A stretch of 64,000 bases of DNA from Phytophthora quininea (lineage: Eukaryota > Oomycota > Peronosporomycetes > Peronosporales > Peronosporaceae): contig JAAVTG010000531.1 of assembly GCA_011947345.1 (NCBI GenBank), positions 806,001-870,000 of the forward strand, in the 5' to 3' direction. Positions 56,513-64,000 of this stretch are shown here, piece by piece (positions within the stretch are counted from its first letter, which is position 1; each line of letters begins with the position of its first letter). Under the pieces are notes generated by a model. It did not search any database and was not told where the DNA came from. It worked only from the letters and a program-made list of their open reading frames with translations. The translations under genes were made by a program, and so were the position numbers.

Positions 56513-57708
56513 TTACTCGCAGTCCAGCACGGTGCGTCCGAACAAAGTGCCGGCCTTCATGCGCTTGAAGACGTCCGGCAGATTGGTAAGCGGTTCGATG
56601 CTGTAGAACGTCTCGACTTCGCCGTCGGCCGCGAGGTTCACCGCTTCGATCGAGTCCTGGCGATTGCCGACGTTAGTGCCAATGATGCGGTGCGCGAATG
56701 CCACCATGGGCTCGATTGGTGTCGGCAGGACGCCGCCCTTGGGGACACCCACCATCAGCACGGTGCCATGGGGGCGGATGTACTGCAGCGCCTCCTTGTA
56801 CGAAGACTCCGTGTCGGCCACCACGCACGCGCAGTGGGCACCACGTCCCGTGATCGCCTTGACCTGACCGACCACGTCTCCGTCCTTGAAATCGATGAAG
56901 TGCTTGACGCCGAACCCCTCGAGCAGTTTGCGTTTGTCGTCTCCAGTATCGATGGCGACGACCTTGTAGCCCATGGTACGAGCGTATTGACACGCCAAGT
57001 GACCCAAGCCACCGCCAGCACCAGGAACCACGACGTAGTCGCCAGGAGCTCCTTGAATCTCCTTGAGAGCCGCGTATACCGTCACACCGGCACAAAGTAG
57101 TGGAGCAGCAGCGGCCATATCGGCGCTACGAGGAATTGAGTCACGTGGTCCGCGTACGAGACGCACCACTGCTGGAAGGACCCGTCGATGGTGTAGCCGT
57201 GCATGATGACGCTTTCGCACGTGGTCTCGTGGCCCTTACGGCAGTCCTCGCAGCCCAGACACGAATGCGCCAGCCACTTGACGCCGACCGGGTCGCCGAT
57301 TTTGAGGTTGGTCTGAGTGCCCTCCGCAATGGCAGCGATGTAGCCCGTGCCTTCGTGACCACCGACCAGTGGCATCTTCTTTCCGGCGGGGGCACCACCA
57401 CCTTCCCAAATGATCACGTCCGAGTGACAGACACCGCTGTAGGCCATCCGCACTAGCACTTCACCCGGTTTGAGGTCTTGAGGCTGCACCACCGGCCAGT
57501 CTTGGCGAACTTGAAGCGGAGCTCCCTCGGCCTCGTACATGATGGCTGTCTGCGTCTCGGGGATGTCGTAGTGCGGCTGCGATTGCACCGAGAAGTGTCG
57601 CCATTGGGCCGGAGTAGATGAACCAGAGTTCACTCCAACGAGAGACTTGATCGCGAACTGGGTCACGCGCGTGGACGGCTGAACGAAGCGAGAGACGACG
57701 CGCAGCAT
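56513..57708 (-). CDS. Zinc alcohol dehydrogenase 2, mitochondrial-type N-terminus
   Basis: Same family; start ATG 57708 (M-L-R-V-V-S-R-F) with a presequence ending W-R-H-F-S-V-Q-S like gene 1. Zinc ligands G-V-C-H-S-D, G-G-H-E-G and C-L-G-C-E-D-C are present, and the Rossmann motif is G-A-G-G-G-L-G-H. One base is missing near 57137, just after A-D-H-V-T; the next frame gives I-P-R-S-A-D and runs to 56513. More diverged than genes 1 and 3. Its stop lies only about 140 bp upstream of the gene 1 start. Confidence 0.87.
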
Positions 57709-58351
57709 GGCTTGAATGGATCGACTGACCAGGAGCTGGGAAATCGAAGAGTGACGGAGCGAAACCAAGCAGCACGAGATTCTTCTCGCGTGGTTTCTGC
57801 TATCCGAGGTCGAAGTGCGTGGCATGCTGCTCCGACATTATCCGCCGGTGCAAGTGATCTTCAAGATGACGCCACGTCAAACTGGTGAAGACCACCGCAG
57901 ACCTCGCATGGTTTTACCCGGTGCGAGGTGCTTCATCCACGACCGATCGATGATGTGGGGCATTCGAAGTGGAGACCGACACGATGATCGGATACTTCGC
58001 TACTCCCCATGCTTCCCGCAGTCCTCTCAGCACGAGCGATGAATGTGTCCAAACGAGTCCGTCGGGTGCAGGCCCTGGCGAGGTTGCCGAGCCGGCCATC
58101 GTTGCTTTAACTAAAGCTCGTGATATACTCCCGCGACTTGACTTTGGCAGACGTGCGGAGCGCCAACAGCACTTTGAAGTTCTTGCTGCACGAATCCCCT
58201 GAGAACAACAGCCTGGAACTGCGTTGGCCGTCGAGACTTGGATGTCATTTTAAAGGCACGAGGGTGTCGCTGTTCTTCCGAGCACAGCCCGTGTACGATC
58301 AAGTTTGTTTTCATTTCCCAGACAACTGCTACGACTTCTACTACTCCACAA
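57709..58351. other. Intergenic, no gene seen
   Basis: Spacer between dehydrogenase genes 2 and 3. It contains the promoter of gene 2 (minus strand) but no recognised element. Confidence 0.4.
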
Positions 58352-59431
58352 TTACTCGCAGTTAAGGACGACACGGCTGCGGAGCTGGCCAGCACCCATG
58401 CGCTTAAACACATCCGGCAGGTTCACCAGTGGCTCCACCGTGTAGGTCGTCTCAACACGACCAGTTGCCATCATATCAAGAGCCTCAATGGCGTCCTGAC
58501 GGCTTGCAACATACGAGCCAACAATGCGGAATTCCAACGGGATGATGAGACCCACAGGGGCCACGATGGCACAGCCCGTTGGAACACCGACTGCAAGGAG
58601 GGTGCCGTGAGGACGAAGGAACATCAAAGCGTCCTCGTACGCCTTCGTCGAGTCCGCCACCACCAGCACAGCGTGACCGCCGCGACCGCCCGTAGCAGCG
58701 CGAACCTGCTCGGCCACGTTGCCCTCCTTGAAGTCGATGAACGTGTCGATGCCGTACGACGCGATCAACTTGCGCTTGTCGTCGCCCGTGTCAATCGGCA
58801 CCACCTTGTACCCCATCGCCCGAGCGTACTGGCAAGCCAAGTGGCCCAAACCACCACCGGCGCCCGGGATCACCACGTACTCGCCAGGCGATCCACCGAT
58901 CTGCTTCAACGCCTTGTACACCGTCATGCCGGCGCATAGTATGGGGGCGGCCGCCGACAAGTCCAGACCCGCCGGGATCGGCGTCACGTGGTCCGCGAAC
59001 GACACGCACCACTGCTGGAACGACCCGTGGTGGGTCAAGCCGTGCACACCCGCCTCGGGACAAGTGACCTCGTAGCCCTTGCGGCAGTCCTCGCAACCGA
59101 GACACGTGCGGGCCAACCACTTGACGCCCACCGCGTCGCCCACCTTGAGCTTGGTCTGCGTGTGCGCGCCGATGGCAGCGATGTAGCCGGCACCTTCGTG
59201 GCCGCCCACCATGGGGAACGGCTTGGGCAGCGGCGGACCTTCGCCCTCCCAGACCGAGTAGTCCGAGTGGCAGACGCCCGTGTAGGCGACGCGAATGAGC
59301 ACCTCGCCGGGCTTGAGGTCTTGTGGCTGGGTGACGGGCCAGTCGTGACGCACTTGCAGTGGCGCGTTGTTGTCCTCGTAGATGACGGCGGTCTGCGTCT
59401 TGGGGATGTCGTAACTGTCCTGCGGCTTCAT
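58352..59431 (-). CDS. Zinc alcohol dehydrogenase 3, no presequence
   Basis: About 359 residues from ATG 59431 (M-K-P-Q-D-S-Y-D-I-P), which lacks the presequence of genes 1 and 2 and so is probably cytosolic. An upstream in-frame ATG would add 31 residues without clear targeting character. All zinc ligands and the NAD motif are intact. The body is nearly identical to gene 1 from Y-D-I-P-K-T-Q to A-I-E-A-L-D, then diverges (V-E-T-T-Y-T-V-E-P against T-T-S-I-V-I-E-P). Confidence 0.9.
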   Translation of the reverse strand: MKPQDSYDIPKTQTAVIYEDNNAPLQVRHDWPVTQPQDLKPGEVLIRVAYTGVCHSDYSVWEGEGPPLPKPFPMVGGHEGAGYIAAIGAHTQTKLKVGDAVGVKWLARTCLGCEDCRKGYEVTCPEAGVHGLTHHGSFQQWCVSFADHVTPIPAGLDLSAAAPILCAGMTVYKALKQIGGSPGEYVVIPGAGGGLGHLACQYARAMGYKVVPIDTGDDKRKLIASYGIDTFIDFKEGNVAEQVRAATGGRGGHAVLVVADSTKAYEDALMFLRPHGTLLAVGVPTGCAIVAPVGLIIPLEFRIVGSYVASRQDAIEALDMMATGRVETTYTVEPLVNLPDVFKRMGAGQLRSRVVLNCE

Positions 59432-60473
59432 GGCGACGCGGTTCTTGGTCTGCAAATTCGCGAATGAGGCTGTGGAAGGAGGGGAGACATCCTGGCAGGT
59501 GAAGCCCAACGTATGGCGCCTCACTCACTCGTGTATTCGCACCTCATGTTGAAAGAACGGCCGCGGAGTCGAGGGTCCCGCCATGGTTGCACCAAGAAGA
59601 GACCATTGGGCGCTGCAAGTGCGTGGCAGATTGGCGCTCGCCGCGGTTCTGCGTGGATAGGATCATCGGATATGCTGGAATACCGCACAAGGAAGGGAGC
59701 GCTGGCAGCTTGACCGCGGCGGCATGTCTTCACGGTCAAATTGAAAGCCAAGGCGCCGCCAGCCTGCATTAGTATCCTGTGCGTACTGGCAAGCATCCGG
59801 CGTGGCAGCCCCAAACCACACTTTGCAACAGGAGAACAGGAGAACAGGAGATCTGTGGTGGGAGAGATCGAGTGCTCGGTGCTGAAAGACGTGAGCAACA
59901 TGTAGTGATTGCCATCGCGGATCACCTTGCTTAAAAGGATACGACGGGACCCCGCAAATCCTGTCGTGGCCGTCAGGCCAAAACGATCGCGGCTCTTTTC
60001 TCGAGCTCCTCAAGCAGCCTCACCTCTTCCTCCCGCAGACGATCACAGAGCGGATAGGCTACGAGGATTCGTCCAAGAGCTGCTCCCTGTGATAACTCCG
60101 AGTCAGTCAGTTGGCACATGACGTTGTTTTTGCTGACGCCCAGTTGAAGGCAACTTCAACATGTTCAGGGGCCACTATTGAGGTGATACCGACATATACC
60201 GGTACTGACATATACCGGTATCGATCGGTATGTGGGTTCACCTCCAGTCTGTCGCGGCAGCCGGAGGATTGCGAGTCGTATTCAACAATCATACTTATCC
60301 TTCGCGCAACCGTCTGATGATTGCGCGCGAGAGCCGTGAGAAATACCTCAGTAGTCAAAGACGTCAGGTTCAGATACCTGCTGACTCTCGCCAAACACTA
60401 GTCGGAGCGGCCCTCACGCCAAGCAGACCACCAAGCCAAGCGACCAGCACCAAGCAACTACATCAACGCTGCA
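59432..60473. other. Intergenic with short repeats
   Basis: No gene supported. GGAGAACA-type triplication near 59828-59850; tandem GACATATACCGGTA at 60191-60204 and 60207-60220, each containing the palindrome TACCGGTA, followed by CGATCG. Confidence 0.5.
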
Positions 60474-61205
60474 ATGGACAAGGAAGGAGAAACCGAAGAA
60501 GCCCACCCAACCGCAGGGACCAGATGCGATTTGCATCCCAAGACCAGCGCCTCGGGTTGTGTGTCCGTAGCTGCGCCGCTGAGCCCGTTGACCTTAGAGA
60601 TGCTGACGCTGCGCGAGCTGGGGCTGGCGCCGGTGCTCATGCACCCGGAGCAGGTCTCCCGCGCCACCGAGATCCGCCTCTTCCTCTCTCGCATCGAGTT
60701 CGTGGCCATCCACGACGTCATCGAGCGAGACGAGGGCGTCCTCTACTTTGTGCTGGACATCTACCGCTCTCGACAGCAGAAAGGTTTGCCCTCCACACGC
60801 GGCAGTCGCCGTCGGCTGTCGACGTCGCAGTCGCTCGAGTGTCGCGAGCCGTCCAACCGCAGACCCGACTACCAGATCGAGCAGCGCTACTCGAGCTTCG
60901 CCAGGCTGCGCTCCAACGTGGCGCACATTGCGCGCAAGCACCACCCAAAGTGCAAGTCGTGCGGCTACTGCTCCAGTCTGCTGGACTTCCTGCACGTGAC
61001 GCCGTGCAAACCCAGTCTCAAGGTCAAGTTCACCACCACCACGGACGAGCGCAAGCTCATCCTGAGCGCCTTCATCAACGACCTGGTGGACGTGGCAAGG
61101 CAGGGCTACGAGGTGTGTCCGCGCGCTCTGCGTGGCTATCACATTATCCCGGCGCTGGTCAAGCGGTTCCTGTCGCAGCAGACCGGCGAGTCGTTCTTCA
61201 CGTGA
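60474..61205 (+). CDS. PX-like protein with C-x-Y-C motif, copy 6
   Basis: Intact 243-residue frame from ATG 60474. Elements: L-S-R-I-E-F-V-A, Y-F-V-L-D-I-Y-R-S, a basic Ser-rich loop, Q-R-Y-S-S-F-A-R-L-R (clear PX-type motif), C-K-S-C-G-Y-C and R-K-L-I-L-S-A-F-I-N-D-L-V-D-V-A. Two Cys pairs here (C-x2-C-x2-C) make metal binding conceivable. The C-terminus ends with an L-V-K-R-F-L helix like the other copies. Located between the dehydrogenase cluster and the multicopper oxidase. Confidence 0.72.
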   Translation: MDKEGETEEAHPTAGTRCDLHPKTSASGCVSVAAPLSPLTLEMLTLRELGLAPVLMHPEQVSRATEIRLFLSRIEFVAIHDVIERDEGVLYFVLDIYRSRQQKGLPSTRGSRRRLSTSQSLECREPSNRRPDYQIEQRYSSFARLRSNVAHIARKHHPKCKSCGYCSSLLDFLHVTPCKPSLKVKFTTTTDERKLILSAFINDLVDVARQGYEVCPRALRGYHIIPALVKRFLSQQTGESFFT

Positions 61206-61399
61206 TTGGGAAGTGGTGCAGATCAAACAGTTAGGAGGCAGGAAAGCGGTGTGAATTATCAAAGTACTTACAAGTATTTATCAGCGCCATGCCATGCCAG
61301 TCACTTCGTTATCGTTGCGGTCGGTGACCGTCCTGAATCTGGACATAAATTCCGCCCACGCGTCTCGAGCCAATCTGGTAGAGGCGGTCGCCGCTGTCT

Positions 61400-63449
61400 A
61401 TGGCCCCGAACCACAATAAGAGATCTGCCGTGCCGCGCTACTTACCGATGCCGTTGAGCAGCCCCAAGGAGGGCGACACGAGCCGCAAGCGCGCGGGGCC
61501 GCGCCCTGACGACTACGGCACCAGCACCGGCGTCTTCTGCGAGTCCAAGCGCGACAACGACGACCAGGCCGATGACGACGACCCCAAGGACAACGACTTT
61601 TTCCTGCGGCGAGGCGCGCGCCGGCTGCAGACGCAGTCGATCCGACTACGCCGCAATTTGGCCTGCACCTTCATCGTGGGCGTGGGGATTGCTGTGCTGC
61701 TGCTGGTGTCTTACGTGCATCAAGAGAGGCAACAGAGTCTGCGTGTTGGGACGGGAGCGCTGTCGCCAAGACAGGAAACGCTCGCCAAAGTGCTGCAGCA
61801 GCTGCCGCCACTCAAGGAGCTAGAGAAAAGAGTGTCTGTCAATGGAGAGCTCAACACGACCATCACAGTGGCCGAGAAGCTCGTGGACAACGGCCCCATC
61901 GCGTTCTACACGAGAGCGTATGAGGACAGCGTGCCTGGGCCCATGCTGGTGCTGAAACCCGGCGACGTGCTGAATATCCACCAGGTCAACAACTTGGGAC
62001 CAAATGTACCGGGAGAATGGGCCATGAACACCATGCACGAGCCCAACAACACCAACTTGCACTTCCACGGCATGCACGTGGATCCGACTGGCACTGAAGA
62101 TAATGTGTTCCGGATCGTGGCCCCAGGAGAGAGTGCCGACACACATCTGCACGTGCCGCTGAACCACCCGAGAGGACTATTCCACTACCACCCGCACTTC
62201 CACGGATCCGTGTTCTTGCAGATGGGGAGGTATGGTCGGCCCCATTGTTGTAGAGGACGACCCCGATACAGTCCCTGCAGAGTATGCTGCCATCAAGCAG
62301 AAGCACGTTCTGGTGGTGCAGGAGTTCAAGTTTACAGGTGGCATTTTGACCTCGCTGGCCGATGCTGCCAGGGCCTCTCACAGCATGCTGGACATGCAGC
62401 TTACCTACACCAACAAGGCGGTTCTGGAAGCGCAGGTGCGCTCGTTGTATCCCGACGTGCAGGAGAAGGAGCGGCCTGTCAGAAATGCCAAGATGTCCAA
62501 GGAGCTGCTAGAAGAGATGGATTCGTCCGAGGAAAAGCCCGAGATCCCGCCCATTGCGCAGTATTTTTCTGTCAACGGACAATACCTGCCCAAGATTGAG
62601 GTTCGACCGCATGAAAATGTCCTGCTGCGCATGCTGCACGCCGGTGGAACTGCCACGCTCGAGCTCCAAGTACCTGGATGTTCCATCATGTTGGCTGCTA
62701 GTGATGGCCTGTACTTGCCAAAGCCTCGCCCACTAGAGACGGTGATCTTGCTGCCTGGCGCTCGTGTTGACCTCGTTATCAACTGCGAGCCGAGTAAGGA
62801 CGATGGCCCAGAGTTCCTGCGCCCGATGCAATCGGTCAAGAACCCGAAGTTTGAAAGCTTTATCGGTGGGCACTCGGACATGTACTCGGGCGTGCTGGCT
62901 TTTATCCACGTGCAAGGAGAGTCGATGAACCAGCCTCTTCTTACGTCGGTGCCGCCACCTTCCGAGCTGTACGGGCCGTCAAAGAGCCTGCTAAAGCTGT
63001 CGGAAGAGGATCGAGCTAGAATGGATCCGCTGCCTTTCCTCTTTGAGTTCTCCATGGGCGATCCGGAACTGAAGGACGGGATTTACTACAAGCCGTACTA
63101 CATCAACCACAAGCTCTTTGACGGGACCAGCATTCGCACGATGAAGCTCGGTCACGTGCAGGAGTGGGTTATCGTTAACGAGAAGGACGAGGCCGGCGAT
63201 CTGAACTACAAGAACCACCCGTTCCACCTGCACACGAACGCCTTCCAGGTCGTGGATATGAGTCATGGCCACGGCATTGACTATGAGATCGGAGACTGGC
63301 GGGATGTCATTTCAGTGCCGACGCCGGGCAACGTAACGATCCGATTCCGCCCCGAGGACTTTACGGGTCTCGTGGCAGCACACTGTCATGTTCTTGGTCA
63401 CTCGGACGCCGGTATGATTGCTGGTGTCGACATGATTTCAGGGGATTAA
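61400..63449 (+). CDS. Membrane-anchored multicopper oxidase
   Basis: About 680 residues from ATG 61400. A ~90-residue basic/acidic cytoplasmic N-terminus leads to one hydrophobic signal-anchor (F-I-V-G-V-G-I-A-V-L-L-L-V-S-Y-V), so the catalytic part is probably lumenal or extracellular. Copper sites: L-H-F-H-G-M-H, H-Y-H-P-H-F-H-G, H-P-F-H-L-H and H-C-H-V-L-G-H, the full set of four His motifs. The G4 run at 62224-62227 is short by two bases relative to the expected G-G-G-M turn; from 62232 the frame resumes (M-V-G-P-I-V-V-E-D). Substrate (phenols, metals or other) cannot be told from sequence. Confidence 0.88.
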
Positions 63450-63472
63450 AAATGACTGTTGATAACACGCCA

Positions 63473-64000
63473 CTAAAGATTTCGTTGTAAGTCTTCTGCA
63501 CGCTCCAATACGTGCGATGCGATGCCAGCACGCCTCGCCGTCTCAATCGCGAAGCTGTCACTCGCAATTCCGTCTTGCAGGTTGTAATGAAACGTGACCA
63601 GTTCTCCAGGCTCAGCATCCTTTCCTGACCCAACATTTTCGTCAAAGTGATACTCCAGTTGCTTTGTTTGACACTTCGAACCGAGTCGATCTTGTAGCTT
63701 CCGAATGGTTGGGGTGGCGTGCGTAGCAAGCATGACAAAACACCCAACTGTATCGACAAGATAGCGCACTTGAGCTACACCAACAGCTTCTGCTTGGCGG
63801 GCAGTCATTCCGAATCCAATCTCATCAATGAGAACCAAGGACTTGTTGGAGGCGTTGCGTGATATGGAGCTAAGTGCTGTGAGTTCTTGCGCACAAGAAG
63901 GCATGTTACAGTGCTGCAGCTTAAAACTCGCACTGTCCCGATGCATGAGTGTGTAGATGCCATCAAATACGGACAACCTGACACTTGAGGCTGGAACAAA
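63473..64000 (-). CDS. MutS-family ATPase, C-terminal part (5' end outside window)
   Basis: Minus-strand frame open to the window edge, encoding the end of a DNA mismatch-repair-type ATPase. F-V-P-A at the edge is followed by D-G-I-Y-T-L-M and the signature Walker B L-V-L-I-D-E-I-G-F-G. A-T-H-A-T is the switch His and A-G-I-A-S-H-V-L-E-R-A the closing helix. Walker A lies beyond the window. Usual MutS has G-R-G-T-S/T after D-E; here it is G-F-G-M-T, a deviation. Could be an organellar or MSH-type member. Ends at 63473, only 24 bp from the convergent multicopper oxidase stop. Confidence 0.82.
   Translation of the reverse strand, partial: FVPASSVRLSVFDGIYTLMHRDSASFKLQHCNMPSCAQELTALSSISRNASNKSLVLIDEIGFGMTARQAEAVGVAQVRYLVDTVGCFVMLATHATPTIRKLQDRLGSKCQTKQLEYHFDENVGSGKDAEPGELVTFHYNLQDGIASDSFAIETARRAGIASHVLERAEDLQRNL

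Noticed and set aside
1..64000. tRNA, rRNA, CRISPR arrays, bacterial operons
   Set aside because: None recognised by eye. Small RNA genes could be missed without a covariance search such as tRNAscan-SE or Infernal.

Overview
This window is nuclear DNA from a plant-pathogenic oomycete, most likely Phytophthora or a close relative in the Peronosporales. The evidence is short GT-AG introns of about 57-155 bp, RxLR/dEER effector-type reading frames, oomycete initiator-like promoter elements, and a mix of conserved eukaryotic genes with Crypton, MULE, hAT-like and LTR elements. No prokaryotic or organellar features were seen.

Layout. 1-9.9 kb is an effector- and transposon-rich tract: a partial PX-like gene, a decayed RxLR-type gene, a zinc-finger/J-domain-like composite, a Crypton-type tyrosine recombinase lying between inverted arrays of a ~20-bp repeat, a cluster of palindromes, an RxLR gene without a start ATG, and an MLO-like membrane protein gene. 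9.898-12.408 kb is a structurally complete Mutator-like element with 72-73 bp TIRs and a 9-bp target duplication. 12.7-25 kb is conserved: a spermidine-synthase-like protein, a KDM5 histone demethylase and a USP7 deubiquitinase. 25.3-30.3 kb is a hAT-like relic split by a very young non-autonomous LTR element. 31-38 kb holds an acyl-CoA synthetase, two PX-like genes and two small proteins sharing a W-x-C-V-G-x-G-R-Y motif. 39.7-52.8 kb holds two tandem AAAP-type amino acid transporters, three tandem MLO-like genes (two of them inside a ~2.4 kb tandem duplication) and two more PX-like genes. 53.3-64 kb holds a sugar transporter, three tandem zinc alcohol dehydrogenases, a sixth PX-like gene, a multicopper oxidase and the end of a MutS-family gene.

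The dominant oddity is that most conserved genes are broken by net single-base losses, usually in homopolymers (typically G5 read as G4). Protein homology continues at once in the next frame. Two near-identical copies in the window differ at one such run, so I read these breaks mainly as sequence or assembly errors and annotate the genes across them. The most interesting biology is a dispersed family of six PX-like genes with a conserved C-x-[YF]-C motif, interleaved with MLO-like genes; recent gene conversion and unequal crossing-over in the MLO-like and alcohol dehydrogenase arrays; and the repeat-flanked Crypton.
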